Notes: generated by a model not told the origin, from the sequence alone. Positions 37,730 to 47,157 are shown, counted from the stretch's first letter. The stretch is 64,000 nt of DNA from Bifidobacterium pluvialisilvae (GCF_019331695.1 NZ_JAHBBI010000005.1:124001-188000), one strand, 5' to 3'. A program made the numbers and translations.

Positions 37730-40700
37730 CTACTCGACCGACTTGAGTGCCCCGAGCATGTCGACGTCCCGCAGCCGGCGGAACACCAGCCATCCGAGCG
37801 CGGCCAGCACCACGGCGACCACCGCGGCCGGTGCCGCGAACGCCTGCCATGCCAGGGCGGGGTCGAACATGACCTCGTCCGGCGGCACCACGTCGATGAT
37901 GTACCGGTGCAGGGCCGATCCCCCGGCGTATCCGGCCAGGATGCCGAGCACGGACAGCAGCAGGGTCTCCCGGTAGATGTACATCGTCGTCTCCCCGCTG
38001 TGGAATCCCAGCACCTTGATGGTCGACAGCTCGCGGATGCGTTCCGACACGTTGAGGTTCGTCAGATTGTAGAGGATCACCACCGTCAGCAGCGCGGCGA
38101 CGAGGATGAGCACCTCCATGATCTGGTCGAGCGAGTCGACGATGGTGCTCACCTGGTTCTTCGATGTCGTGTTCTGCACCACGCCGCGGACCCCGTCGAG
38201 ACTCATGAACGAGGCGCCCTGCCGCTTCGCGTTGGCGATGGATCCGTCACGGAGCCTCACCAGATACGCGTTCGACCGGTATGACGAGTGGAACGCGTGC
38301 TCGTAGCCGCCCGAGGTCATGACCATGACGTGGCCGATGTACATCTCCGAGACGCCGTCCACACGCACCCGCCGCTCCACTCCGCCTTCGTCGGTCACGG
38401 TGATGACGTCACCGGCCCTGGCGTGCAGCATGGCGGCCATGCGTTCGGAGATGACGGCGCCGCGGTCGGTCAGCACCCGGGGGTCATGCGAGACGCGGTC
38501 GCGCAAGGTGACGTAGTCGCCGAAGTTATAGGCATCATCGGTCACCAGCAGCGTGATGCTCTGCCTGTCGTTCTCCTTGCCGGCGATACGGCTCAGCTCC
38601 TCATACCGGATGGGCGTCGAGTCCGATACGGCATCCCGTCTCATCGCCTTGGCCACCTCATCGCGCTGACTCTGGTTGTTGTCGGATTTCTCCGCGACGA
38701 TGAGGTCGTAATGGATGATCTCGCCGAACTGGCGCTCGCCGATCTGGCCGATGGACGCCTGTACGCCGAGTCCCGTGGTCAGCAGGGCGACGGCGCCGCA
38801 GACGCCGAATATCGTCATCAGTCCGCGGGTCTTGTATCGGAACAGGTTGCGTGCCGTCACCTTGCGGGTGAAACTCAGCCTGCTCCACAATGGCCGTATG
38901 CGTTCGAGGAGAATCTTCGAGCCTTTCGCCGGCGGCTTGGGCAGCAGCAGGCCCGCGGGTTTTTCGCGAAGCTCCCGGAAGGCCGCCAGGCAGGCCGGCA
39001 CGACGGCGCTCAGCCAGGCCAGGCCGAACGCCACGATGGTGATCGCCGGATGGAACATCAGGGTGATGCGCGGCATGGTGAATCCCGTACTGTATGCATG
39101 GTTCACGATGAGCGGCAGCAGCGTATGCCCGGCCGCCACGCCGATGATCGTGCCGAGCGTCGAGGCGGTGAACCCGTAGAACACGAATTTCTTCATCACG
39201 TCCGCGTCGCCGTAGCCGAGCGCCTTCAATGTGCCGGAGTTGACGCGCTCCTCGTCCACCATGCGTCCCATGGTGGTGAAGGTGACCAGGGCGGCGACGA
39301 AGTAGAGGAAGATCGGGAAGATGCCCGCGAGTCGGCCGACGATGTCGGCGATGATCTCGTAGACGCGGTAGCCGTTCGAGGTCAGTCCCTCGCGCCGACC
39401 GTCCACGGAGTAGGCGGGGACGTCGAGCGAATCGATTTTCTCGCGTGCAAGCCGGATGGTGTTCTCCGCGTCGGCGATCCTTTTCTCCGCCTCGGGTTTG
39501 GCGTCGTTGAATTCCCGCAGTCTGGTGTCGTATTCCTCTTCGGCCTTTTCGATGCTGCGCCTGCCTTGGATGAGCTGGCCTGCGCCGCTGCCTGCCGTGC
39601 CCGTGGATGCGGAGACTGCCGTGCCGAGTTCCGTCTGCTTGTCGGCGAGCCGGTTCGCCGCGTCGGTGATGGCCGCGGCGTTCCTCTGATATTCGGCGCT
39701 CCCCTGCTTCAGTCTGCCGGCGGCGGCGTTCCACTGTTGCAATGCGGTGTGGTATGCGCGCAGTTTCGTGTTGTATGCGTTCACGGTCGTGTTGTAGGCG
39801 TCGACCGCCTGATTGTATTTCGTGCTGACGTTGTCGTATACGCCGCCGGTCAGACCGGTGTTCTCCCATTGCCGCAGCAGGGTGCCGGTCTTGTCGAGCA
39901 CCTGTCTGGACGCCTCCAATTGGGTTCGTGCGGCGTCGAGCTGCGGTTTCGCCTGCGACAGCTCCTGCCATGAGTCGCTCAGCTGCGTCTGCCCCTGCGT
40001 CAACTGTTGCGCGCCGGCCGCGAGCTGCGTCTGCGCGCCGGTCAGCGCGGAACCGGCGGCGGCGATCTGGGCGACGGCGCCGGAGAGTTCGGCCGATGCC
40101 GATGCGGCCTGGTCGGCGGCCTCGCTGGTGCTGTCGGCCATCTGGTCCTTGGCGGATTCGATCTGCCGTTTGGCTTCCGCAAGCTGGCGTTCGGAGTCGT
40201 TGAGCTGCTTCCTGGCGTCGTCGACCTTCTTCTGCGCCTTGTCGATCTGCCTGCGCCGCTCCTGTCGTATGGATTCGGCGCGAGCGGCCGGCTGGTTCGT
40301 CAGCCGTTTCGTCAAATCGTCCTTGTGGCTTTGCACGCGGTCCCGATAGCCGGTGGTCCAATAGTCGATGCCTTGGGTGTCGTCGAACATGACCCGGCCG
40401 ATCATCGTCACGTCGGAGTCGAAGACGGCCGGCGCGACCACGGCGTATCCGTCGAGTTCGCCGCTACCTGCCGTGGACTGCCCCATGTTCAATGTGGATA
40501 CGGTCTCGCTGGCGTTGACGAAGCCCACCACGGTGAACGAGTCATGGGTAAGCACGGTGTCGCCGGCGACGTCCGGTTGTTCGGTGACCTTGATGGTGCT
40601 GTCGACGGCGAACCGGTCGCGTTCCTTCGAGTCCAGGGCAATCTCCGTCGCCGTCCTTGGCAGCCGGCCTTCCACGATCTGATAGGTCGACACCCGTTGC

Positions 40701-41077
40701 GGCTTGGAGTATATGCGCAGGCTGTGGTCGCTGCCCCGGATGGTCACGTCCTTGAAGTAGCCGAATTCGGCGTCCCTGACGCCGTTGGTGCCGCGGATGA
40801 CGTTCTCGTCGTCCTTGGTGAGCCCGTAGTCGCTGATCACCGTGACGTCGGCGAGGTTGTGGCCGTTGTAGAAACCGGCGCCGGCGGCCTGCATGTCCGG
40901 GCCGGTGACGACCAGGCCGACCAGGGCGAACGAGCCGAGCATCATCAGACTGACGATGGAGAGGAACCTGCCCTTTGACTTCGCCAGCGTCTGCCGTATG
41001 TCCTTCCACAGCATGCGTTTGCGCACCGGGATTCGTCCCCGCCGCCTGCCGTGCCTGCCCATCATGCCCGTCACCAT
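37730..41077 (-). CDS. FtsX-like ABC transporter permease with coiled-coil domain
   Basis: A 1115-aa permease. After a basic N-terminus, TM1 (FLSIVSLMMLGSFALVGLVV) leads to a large extracellular domain with a long Q/A/E-rich coiled coil (about residues 265-560, KKVDDARKQLNDSERQLAEA onward). Two sets of FtsX-type helices follow (about 590-710, and the C-terminal ~130 residues). This is the MacB/FtsX-like topology used for lipid, peptide or antibiotic export. Its ATG overlaps the ATPase stop (ATGGTGA), so the two are translated together. Confidence 0.9.
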   Translation of the reverse strand: MVTGMMGRHGRRRGRIPVRKRMLWKDIRQTLAKSKGRFLSIVSLMMLGSFALVGLVVTGPDMQAAGAGFYNGHNLADVTVISDYGLTKDDENVIRGTNGVRDAEFGYFKDVTIRGSDHSLRIYSKPQRVSTYQIVEGRLPRTATEIALDSKERDRFAVDSTIKVTEQPDVAGDTVLTHDSFTVVGFVNASETVSTLNMGQSTAGSGELDGYAVVAPAVFDSDVTMIGRVMFDDTQGIDYWTTGYRDRVQSHKDDLTKRLTNQPAARAESIRQERRRQIDKAQKKVDDARKQLNDSERQLAEAKRQIESAKDQMADSTSEAADQAASASAELSGAVAQIAAAGSALTGAQTQLAAGAQQLTQGQTQLSDSWQELSQAKPQLDAARTQLEASRQVLDKTGTLLRQWENTGLTGGVYDNVSTKYNQAVDAYNTTVNAYNTKLRAYHTALQQWNAAAGRLKQGSAEYQRNAAAITDAANRLADKQTELGTAVSASTGTAGSGAGQLIQGRRSIEKAEEEYDTRLREFNDAKPEAEKRIADAENTIRLAREKIDSLDVPAYSVDGRREGLTSNGYRVYEIIADIVGRLAGIFPIFLYFVAALVTFTTMGRMVDEERVNSGTLKALGYGDADVMKKFVFYGFTASTLGTIIGVAAGHTLLPLIVNHAYSTGFTMPRITLMFHPAITIVAFGLAWLSAVVPACLAAFRELREKPAGLLLPKPPAKGSKILLERIRPLWSRLSFTRKVTARNLFRYKTRGLMTIFGVCGAVALLTTGLGVQASIGQIGERQFGEIIHYDLIVAEKSDNNQSQRDEVAKAMRRDAVSDSTPIRYEELSRIAGKENDRQSITLLVTDDAYNFGDYVTLRDRVSHDPRVLTDRGAVISERMAAMLHARAGDVITVTDEGGVERRVRVDGVSEMYIGHVMVMTSGGYEHAFHSSYRSNAYLVRLRDGSIANAKRQGASFMSLDGVRGVVQNTTSKNQVSTIVDSLDQIMEVLILVAALLTVVILYNLTNLNVSERIRELSTIKVLGFHSGETTMYIYRETLLLSVLGILAGYAGGSALHRYIIDVVPPDEVMFDPALAWQAFAAPAAVVAVVLAALGWLVFRRLRDVDMLGALKSVE

Positions 41078-41772
41078 TCCAGGTCCTCGATGCTCATCGG
41101 ATGCGTGTTGACGTCGATGGACTTCACCCGTGCGTCATGCATGCGGATGACCCGGTCGGCGATGGGCGCTATGGCGGAGTTGTGGGTGACGATGACCACG
41201 GTCGCGCCCTTCTCCCGGCTCTGGTCCTGCAGGATGCGCAGCACCTGCCTGCCGGTGTTGTAGTCCAGGGCGCCGGTCGGCTCGTCGCACAGCAGGATCT
41301 TGGGGTTCTTCGCCACGGCGCGGGCGATGGCCACGCGCTGCTGTTCGCCGCCGGAAAGCTGTGCGGGGAAGTTGTCGACGCGGTCCCCGAGGCCGACGTC
41401 GGCGAGCGCCTGCACGGGGTCCTGTGCGTCGGGCACGATCTCCGACGCCAGCTCCACGTTCTCGCGTGCGGTCAGGTTGGCGACGAGGTTGTAGAACTGG
41501 AACACGAATCCGATGTCGTATCTCCGGTAGTCGGTCAGTTGGCGGGCGTTGTATCCGGAGATGTCCCTGCCGTCGATGATGACCTGGCCTTCGGAGTTGG
41601 TGTCCATGCCGCCGAGGATGTTGAGCACGGTGGATTTGCCCGCCCCGGAGGCGCCGAGGATGATGGCGAGTTCGCCTTGTTCGATGCCGAAGGTCACGTC
41701 GTTGTTGGCGACGATGGTGGTGTCTCCCATGTGGTAGCGCTTGAAGCTGTGGACCATCTCGATGTACGCCAT
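41071..41772 (-). CDS. ABC transporter ATP-binding protein (LolD/MacB type)
   Basis: A 233-aa ATPase with Walker [10 protein letters not shown] (40-48), Q-loop [20 protein letters not shown], signature [14 protein letters not shown], Walker [13 protein letters not shown] and the H-loop [12 protein letters not shown] is typical of the LolD/MacB/FtsE subfamily that pairs with FtsX-like permeases. Start ATG 41772 with AAGGA upstream. It is divergent from the TetR gene at 42010. Confidence 0.95.
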   Translation of the reverse strand: MAYIEMVHSFKRYHMGDTTIVANNDVTFGIEQGELAIILGASGAGKSTVLNILGGMDTNSEGQVIIDGRDISGYNARQLTDYRRYDIGFVFQFYNLVANLTARENVELASEIVPDAQDPVQALADVGLGDRVDNFPAQLSGGEQQRVAIARAVAKNPKILLCDEPTGALDYNTGRQVLRILQDQSREKGATVVIVTHNSAIAPIADRVIRMHDARVKSIDVNTHPMSIEDLEW

Positions 41773-41843
41773 GGGTCGTCCTTCCGTTCCCCGTCGAACC
41801 GACGGCATGTGTGAGTGAACAACATGTCGATTTATCTGCCCTG

Positions 41844-41960
41844 ATTGTAGGAACGCGGATATGGCGCCGGCAATCGTCAAAACCGTTGGAATTGTTCATA
41901 ATGAACGGTTCCGCAGAATCTGTTCACTTCATTCGTCGATGAACGACATGTTGATATAAT
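41844..41960. promoter_or_regulatory. Divergent promoters and TetR operator candidates
   Basis: Minus strand: TTGCCG / 18 / TACAAT (41873-41844) for the ABC operon. Plus strand: -10 TATAAT at 41955-41960 for tetR, with a weak TTCGTC 17 bases before it. Between them lie the palindrome GTTCA-TAA-TGAAC (41894-41906) and the overlapping inverted repeat AACCGTT (41881-41887)/AACGGTT (41904-41910), likely sites for the TetR protein. Confidence 0.5.
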
Positions 41961-42009
41961 CGGTCGGAACCCGGCATTCGACGACGACGCGGGAGCGAGG
42001 AGGCGAGTC

Positions 42010-42615
42010 ATGATGACGACGGTCCAAAGGCGGACGAAGACCGAGACGAAGATCAGGGACGCGTTCATCGAGCTCATGCAGGAGAAGGGGTTCGAGGCGA
42101 TGACGGTCAGCTCCATCGTGCGTCTGGCCGACATCAACCGCGGCACGTTCTACCTGCATTATCTCGACAAGTTCGATTTGAAGCAGCAGCTCATCGATGA
42201 CGCCATCGACGACCTGGCCGAGATCCTCGTCGACTCCGACGCGCGCAGCGGCAGGAGTGCGGTTGGCGATGTGCTGGACATCTTCCGTACGGAGGCCATC
42301 GCCGAGGCGCTGCGATACGTCAAACGCGAGTACGCGTTCTTCGATGCGATCTCCCGTTCGGGCAATGACATGCAGATGTATGACCGGTTCAAGGACGTGC
42401 TCAAACGAATGCTGATATCGCAGGCGAAACGGCTGGATCTCACGTCCCACACGTTCGCGGACATCCCCCAGCCGTACGCGATGGAGATCCTCGTATCGTC
42501 GGTGTCGTCGATCATCTGGCTGTGGATCCGGGGCGGCTGCAAGGAGACCCCGGAACGGATCTGCGCGATCATCGAAAGGAACAAGACCATGGCGCCGCTT
42601 GACATCCTGCGGTGA
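42010..42615 (+). CDS. TetR/AcrR-family transcriptional regulator
   Basis: A 201-aa regulator. The N-terminal HTH is clear (KIRDAFIELMQEKGFEAMTV, SSIVRLADINRGTFYLHYLD), and the C-terminal ligand-binding domain resembles the TetR_C_33-like group with FDAISRSGNDMQMYDRFKDV. Two ATGs, 42010 and 42013, are possible. Being divergent from the ABC ATPase/permease pair, it is most likely their repressor. Confidence 0.9.
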   Translation: MMTTVQRRTKTETKIRDAFIELMQEKGFEAMTVSSIVRLADINRGTFYLHYLDKFDLKQQLIDDAIDDLAEILVDSDARSGRSAVGDVLDIFRTEAIAEALRYVKREYAFFDAISRSGNDMQMYDRFKDVLKRMLISQAKRLDLTSHTFADIPQPYAMEILVSSVSSIIWLWIRGGCKETPERICAIIERNKTMAPLDILR

Positions 42616-42729
42616 CGGATTGCACGCCGCCGCACCGGCGTCGACGCCACACATCCACGGCATCCAAGGGGACACGCGGCCGGTGGGGAATCGTCAGCCC
42701 ACGGATACATACGATACGGATGCATAAAC

Positions 42730-42765
42730 GAGACCCCGGAGCTGTGTTGCAAACCCCGGGGCCTC
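42730..42765. terminator. G/C-rich hairpin, probable terminator
   Basis: GAGACCCCGG (42730-42739) pairs with CCGGGGCCTC (42756-42765) with one mismatch and a 16-base loop. On the minus strand GTTTAT follows, a weak U tract. It could end a minus-strand transcript from the mini-ORF region or act for tetR on the plus strand. Confidence 0.45.
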
Positions 42766-43125
42766 ATGGTTGTATGGTGTCTCCCATAGTCACCTCTTCA
42801 ATTGTCGGGCGGATGGATATCCGCTGTTGTTTGGTTATGGTTGTTCGATCATCGCTCCACCTCTACTCCGCCGTCTCTGTTCTGCGGCGCTTCTTCCGTT
42901 ATGTCCTGCATTCGTCCGGACGTGTCTTTTCGTTTCCTTCTTCGATTATCGCGACCTCGGTCCGTCGCCTCATGATGACCACCTCGTCATCGTCTCTGCC
43001 TCATCAGGTCGCTTCCTCGCGCCCCTGCCGAAGATTGGAACTCGACATCGCAATCGAACACCGCATCGTGTTCGATTTCTTCCGTTATCCTTGGTCGAAT
43101 ATTTCCAACCTTCGCTTCTAGTATA
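42764..43125 (-). other. Gene-free stretch with mini-ORFs carrying ribosome sites
   Basis: This occupies most of the 777-base gap between tetR and the next LysR gene. No normal gene is convincing on either strand. The minus strand has three very short ORFs with good GAGGTG-type sites: 24 codons at 42899-42973, MIEQP with its ATG at 42850-42852, and MGDTIQP at 42764-42787, whose stop lies at the edge of the hairpin at 42730-42765. It may be a decayed target gene of the LysR regulator, or a leader/small-RNA transcript. Confidence 0.35.
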
Positions 43126-43137
43126 GCATACGTATGC
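43126..43137. promoter_or_regulatory. 12-bp palindrome GCATACGTATGC
   Basis: A perfect palindrome in the intergenic region upstream of the LysR gene at 43392, overlapping a minus-strand TATACT-like -10. It is a candidate operator for that regulator; no further support. Confidence 0.35.
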
Positions 43138-43391
43138 AAAAATAGTGCCGATATCATTGTGATACCAACGATAATTCGGCCTTCGTGCGCAACCGTTCGG
43201 TTTTGTTCGATTTTTCGGATGTCGTGATGTATGAGAGCAATAACATGTGATTCATAACATACCGACGGACTCGAAATATGCCACGCATGTCCATTTCGGG
43301 AAGCGCCGCGTCCGGCAAATGGACGTATTCACGCCGGGACCGCGGGTATAACCGCCATAAGTGTTTGCGCCACCTGCTATAACCTTGTCTT

Positions 43392-44315
43392 ATGACACTG
43401 CTGCAGCTGAAATACATCGTCAAAATCGTCGAATGCGGCTCCATGAACGAGGCCTCGCACGAGCTCTACATCTCCCAGCCGGCGCTCTCCTCCGCCGTCA
43501 AGGAGCTGGAGAAGGAGATGGGCATCGAGATCTTCACCCGCTCCTCGCAGGGCATCGCCCTGACCGTCGACGGCGCGGAGTTCCTCACCTACGCCCGCCA
43601 GGTGCTCGACCAGTCCGCGCTGCTCGAGGAGCGCTACAAGAACGCCAAGCCGCGCAAGCAGCTGTGCCAGGTCTCCACCCAGCACTACATGTTCGCCGTC
43701 GAGGCGTTCGTCGAGCTCATCAACTCCATCAAGTCCGACGAGTACGAGTTCACCATCCGCGAGACGCGCACCAAGGACATCATCAACCAGGTCGCCAACA
43801 TGCAGTCCGAGGTCGGCATCCTCTACCTGTCCGACTTCAACAAGGACGTCATCGGCAAGCTGCTGCGCGAGAAGCACCTCGAGTTCCATCCGATCTTCCG
43901 CGCGGGACTGCACGTGTTCCTCTCCCGCTCCAACCCGCTGGCCGGGCGCAAGAGCCTGACCATGGAGGACCTGAAACCGTATCCGTGGATCCAGTACGAG
44001 CAGGGCGAGGAGGGCAGCTTCTACTTCGCCGAGGAGGCCGTGTGGCCCGAGTACTCCCCCAAGCAGATCAACGTGACCGACCGTGCGACGATTCTCAACT
44101 TCATCGTCGGTCTCAACGGCTACACGGTCTGCTCCGGCATCGACAACGAGGACCTCAACTCCGAGAAGATCGTCACCGTACCGCTGGAATCCGACGAGAA
44201 GATGCTCGTCGGCTGGATCACCAACGAGCGTGCCAAGCTTTCCAAGGCCGCCGAGGTGTATCTCGAGAAGCTCAAGTCCGTCATCGCCGACCACGGATAC
44301 ACGCTGATCGACTGA
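43392..44315 (+). CDS. LysR-family transcriptional regulator, probably leaderless
   Basis: A 307-aa LysR protein: HTH (TLLQLKYIVKIVECGSMNEA, ELYISQPALSSAVKELEKEM) and a co-inducer domain with EVGILYLSDFNKDVIGKLL. It resembles CysL/GltC-like regulators of Gram-positives. A -10-like TATAAC (43378-43383) ends eight bases before the ATG and there is no Shine-Dalgarno, so the mRNA probably starts at or next to the start codon. A strong terminator follows at 44357. Confidence 0.9.
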   Translation: MTLLQLKYIVKIVECGSMNEASHELYISQPALSSAVKELEKEMGIEIFTRSSQGIALTVDGAEFLTYARQVLDQSALLEERYKNAKPRKQLCQVSTQHYMFAVEAFVELINSIKSDEYEFTIRETRTKDIINQVANMQSEVGILYLSDFNKDVIGKLLREKHLEFHPIFRAGLHVFLSRSNPLAGRKSLTMEDLKPYPWIQYEQGEEGSFYFAEEAVWPEYSPKQINVTDRATILNFIVGLNGYTVCSGIDNEDLNSEKIVTVPLESDEKMLVGWITNERAKLSKAAEVYLEKLKSVIADHGYTLID

Positions 44316-44356
44316 CCGCCGGACGAACGGACGACGGTCCCGCAAGGACGAAGAAC

Positions 44357-44405
44357 AAGGGCTGGTTGCATAAGACATTCACCCTCTTATGCAACCAGCC
44401 CTTTT
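44357..44405. terminator. Rho-independent terminator (19-bp stem)
   Basis: AAGGGCTGGTTGCATAAGA (44357-44375) pairs perfectly with 44385-44403 around a 9-base loop; the plus strand then reads into a short T run. It terminates the LysR gene and lies between two convergent genes. Confidence 0.9.
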
Positions 44406-44452
44406 ACGTTTTGGACTCGCCCACCCGCATCGTCCATGCCGACGATGCGACG

Positions 44453-44752
44453 CTATTGCAGCTCCCCCGCGTCGATCATCACGCCGTCGAGGAACCAGTA
44501 GTCGTGATGGTCGCCGACCAATGCGGTGAACGGCTTCAGCTCCACGCCCCGCTCCCCGGCCTTGCGCAGCAGGTAGTTGCGGATGATCCACGGGTCCTCA
44601 AGCACCCCGCTGCGCAATTCGATGATGTCGTTGATATACCGTTCGTCCACATCGAAGTATTTGGCGAGGTCCGCCGTGGTGAGCCCCAACAGCCCGAGAT
44701 TCTCCTTGAACTCGCGAATGGTGTTCCTGCGTTGCGTCATGCTCAGCGACAT
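44453..44752 (-). CDS. DUF2316 family protein
   Basis: A 99-aa protein with an N-terminal helical HTH-like part (TIREFKENLGLLGLTTADLA, KYFDVDERYINDIIEL), then EDPWIIRNYLLRKAGERGVE, the hallmark of the DUF2316 family. The ATG at 44752 has GGGGGAG seven bases upstream. Probably a small DNA-binding or regulatory protein; function unknown. Confidence 0.85.
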   Translation of the reverse strand: MSLSMTQRRNTIREFKENLGLLGLTTADLAKYFDVDERYINDIIELRSGVLEDPWIIRNYLLRKAGERGVELKPFTALVGDHHDYWFLDGVMIDAGELQ

Positions 44753-44801
44753 CGCATGCTCCCCCTGTTCCTAGGCAATCTCCACACCACTGTACCCGCT
44801 G

Positions 44802-44960
44802 CCGCGTTCACTCCCCGCGGCGGTATCGCAAGGAGTGAACGCGGGCCGGCTCCCGATGGAGTCCGACCCGCACGGAATACCAACGATTCACGCGGCCGGA
44901 TGATGTCGCATTCCGCGCGTCTGCGATTCACTCTTCCACGGGGTGAGAAAAGAGTGAATC
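44802..44960. promoter_or_regulatory. Two adjacent perfect inverted repeats sharing a TTCACTC core
   Basis: CCGCGTTCACTCC (44802-44814)/GGAGTGAACGCGG (44832-44844) and GATTCACTCTT (44925-44935)/AAGAGTGAATC (44950-44960), in the gap between yhbY and the DUF2316 gene. Neither is followed by a T run on either strand, so operator sites or RNA structures are more likely than terminators. Confidence 0.55.
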
Positions 44961-44973
44961 ACGGGAACCGAGG

Positions 44974-45279
44974 CTACTCGCGGACCAGGCGAATCCTCTC
45001 GACGCCTTCCTTGCTCGTCTCGCGGTAGAGCACGAAACGGTGGCCGATGGTCTGCACCAGTTCGGCGTGGAGGCGTTCGGCGAATTCCTCGCCGGCCTCC
45101 TTGGCGGTGTAGCCGCAGCCCTCCAACAGCGAGCACTTGATGAGCTCATGCGCCTCGAGGCTTTCCTCGGCCTGGGCCACGGTGGCGTCGGTGATGCCGT
45201 TCTTGCCGATGATGAGCTCGGGCTTGAGCTTCTGGCCGAGCGAACGGAGCTGCTTGATCTGCTTCTTGGTCAATGCCAT
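44974..45279 (-). CDS. yhbY: YhbY/CRM-domain RNA-binding protein
   Basis: A 101-aa single CRM domain protein. It has LTKKQIKQLRSLGQKLKPEL, then IGKNGITDATVAQAEESLEA with the GxxG loop, and the KEAGEEFAERLHAELVQTIG helix. In bacteria it binds the large ribosomal subunit precursor. The ATG at 45279 follows an AAGAAAGAGA-type site; an upstream in-frame start at 45324 is unlikely. Confidence 0.92.
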   Translation of the reverse strand: MALTKKQIKQLRSLGQKLKPELIIGKNGITDATVAQAEESLEAHELIKCSLLEGCGYTAKEAGEEFAERLHAELVQTIGHRFVLYRETSKEGVERIRLVRE

Positions 45280-45350
45280 GAGTGGATTCTCTTTCTTCGG
45301 GATTCTCAAAAACGTTGTGAACAAGCCACTGTATCATGCGGCGTTGAGGT

Positions 45351-46166
45351 TCACGCGGCCGCCATGAGCCCGCCGGCCCATTCCCTCAGCAGCCGGCCGG
45401 TCTCCTCCGGACAGTCGATGTGCAGGTTGTGGCCGGCGTTTTCCAACACCACGAACCTCGCGTTCGGATAATGCGGCAGCAATGCCCGCTGGTCCTCATA
45501 GCCGACAATCTGGTCCTCATGACCGGTGACGATGAGCGTGGGACCCGTGAACGTGCCGAACACCTGCTCGGGCACGTCGTTGAGGAAATACCGATTGCCG
45601 AGGCGTTCGCAGGCCCCGCGGTCGCATAGGCGCTCGCCCGGGAGGATGAACCGCTGGTAGCGTCGCCATGCCTCGAACGACTGGTTGACGCCCATGGTGA
45701 CGAAATCGAAGACCTGTTCCTGCGGCAGTGCATGGGTGAGTTTCGGATTCGGGTCGGCGACGACGTGTTCCCCGACCCGGCGATGCGCATGACGCGGGTC
45801 GACCACGGGCGCGATAAGGGCGAGTCCGAGCACGCGCCGCGGCTCCCGGGCCAGTATCTCGCGGGCCAGGGCACCTCCCATGGAGTTGCCGACCATGGCG
45901 AAGGCCGTGCGGGGACCGATGACGTCGTCGATGGTGGATTGCAGCCAGTCGGCCATTTCCGGCAGTCCGCCTTCGCCGTCCAGCGCCGGGGTCCTGCCGA
46001 AGCCCGGCAGGTCCAGATAGATGCGGCGCGTCGTATCGGGGAAGGCGCCGTCCAGGAGCATCAGCGAACGATGGTCGACGCCCAGGCCATGCACGAATAT
46101 GACGGGGATGCCGTCCTTGTGCGCGTCATTCCCCTGTATGACCATGTTCGCCTTCGGCCACGTCAT
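45351..46166 (-). CDS. Alpha/beta hydrolase
   Basis: A 271-aa alpha/beta hydrolase: oxyanion strand VIFVHGLGVDHRS, nucleophile elbow VGNSMGGAL, catalytic Asp after LIVTGHEDQIV, and catalytic His in ENAGHNLH. A cap region of about 70 residues lies between the elbow and the Asp. Start ATG 46166 with AAAGGG upstream. Substrate unknown. Confidence 0.88.
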   Translation of the reverse strand: MTWPKANMVIQGNDAHKDGIPVIFVHGLGVDHRSLMLLDGAFPDTTRRIYLDLPGFGRTPALDGEGGLPEMADWLQSTIDDVIGPRTAFAMVGNSMGGALAREILAREPRRVLGLALIAPVVDPRHAHRRVGEHVVADPNPKLTHALPQEQVFDFVTMGVNQSFEAWRRYQRFILPGERLCDRGACERLGNRYFLNDVPEQVFGTFTGPTLIVTGHEDQIVGYEDQRALLPHYPNARFVVLENAGHNLHIDCPEETGRLLREWAGGLMAAA

Positions 46167-46377
46167 CCATCGCCCTTTCGTTCGTTTTCCGGACGAGACG
46201 ATGATACGGACATCGGCGAACAAGTCGTCGCAATCAGACCGACGGGCTCAGGCCGATGAGGCGCCGTGGGGCCGGATGCCCGCTCTGTCCAGCAGACAAT
46301 ACCACTGGGCAACGTGTTGACCTGTAATATGACGGCGCCCTACGCAGCTCTGTCGCCGTCGCCGACCAATCATGCGA

Positions 46378-47157
46378 TCATTTCTTCGCGATGAAGAAGA
46401 ACCGGCGGAATTTGAGGATGACCTCGCCGTTGGCCTGCGGCACGTAGGCGGAATTCACCCGCCAGGCGACCTCCTGCTCGAAGCGTTCGGCGGCCTTGCC
46501 CGATTCGTCGCGTTCGTTCAGCGCCGCGATGTAGCGTTGCATGCGGGCGCCCTTGACCCATTCGACGAGCGCGTCGGCGGACGGCATGCGATGATAGTAG
46601 GTCGTCTCCCATTGGGTGAAGTCCGAACTGGTGGCGGCGAGGATGTCGAAGTATTCCTCGGGCCGCAGGGTGCCGTTCTTGCCGCGCAGCACGTCGCCGA
46701 GATCCCAGCGCGGGTCGTTGGCCACCTCGTAGATGATGCTGAACAGCGGGGTCTGCTCGACCATGGGTATCTGCACGGCGAGCACGCCGCCGGGGTTGAG
46801 CGACTCCATGAGCTGTGGGATGAGCAGGCGGTGGCCGGGGATCCATTGCAGGCAGGCGTTGGAGAACATGAGGTCGTAGCGGCCGTGGAGGTGGTGCACG
46901 TCGCCGAGCAGGAATTCGATGCCGGGATGGTTCTTCTTGGCGCTCGCAATCATGTTCGGCGAGTTGTCGATGCCGAACAGCCGGGATCCGGGGAACGTGC
47001 GACGCAAGACGGTGGTGCTGTTGCCGGGACCGCAGCCGAGGTCGGCGATGATGTTCGGGCCGGGAATCACCTGCTTGACGCGTCGGGCGAGGTCGATGGA
47101 CGGCTGGGTCCGCTCCGTCTCGAATTTCAGGTATTGCTCGGAATTCCAATCGGACAA
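46378..47157 (-). CDS. tam: Trans-aconitate 2-methyltransferase family protein
   Basis: A 259-aa class I methyltransferase closely following Tam: SAM motif I ADLGCGPGNSTTVL, IDNSPNMIASAKKN, FSNACLQWIPGH, and the TTYYHRMPS block. The TTG at 47157 begins LSDWNSEQYLKF, which aligns with the E. coli Tam start MSDWNPSLYLHF, and AAGGAG lies 10 bases upstream. It would methylate trans-aconitate, a by-product inhibitor of aconitase. Confidence 0.9.
   Translation of the reverse strand: MSDWNSEQYLKFETERTQPSIDLARRVKQVIPGPNIIADLGCGPGNSTTVLRRTFPGSRLFGIDNSPNMIASAKKNHPGIEFLLGDVHHLHGRYDLMFSNACLQWIPGHRLLIPQLMESLNPGGVLAVQIPMVEQTPLFSIIYEVANDPRWDLGDVLRGKNGTLRPEEYFDILAATSSDFTQWETTYYHRMPSADALVEWVKGARMQRYIAALNERDESGKAAERFEQEVAWRVNSAYVPQANGEVILKFRRFFFIAKK

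Noticed and set aside
42770-43126. 118-codon plus-strand frame in the gap after tetR
   Set aside because: Codon use and composition (Cys/Phe/Leu-rich, no ribosome site) do not fit a gene.
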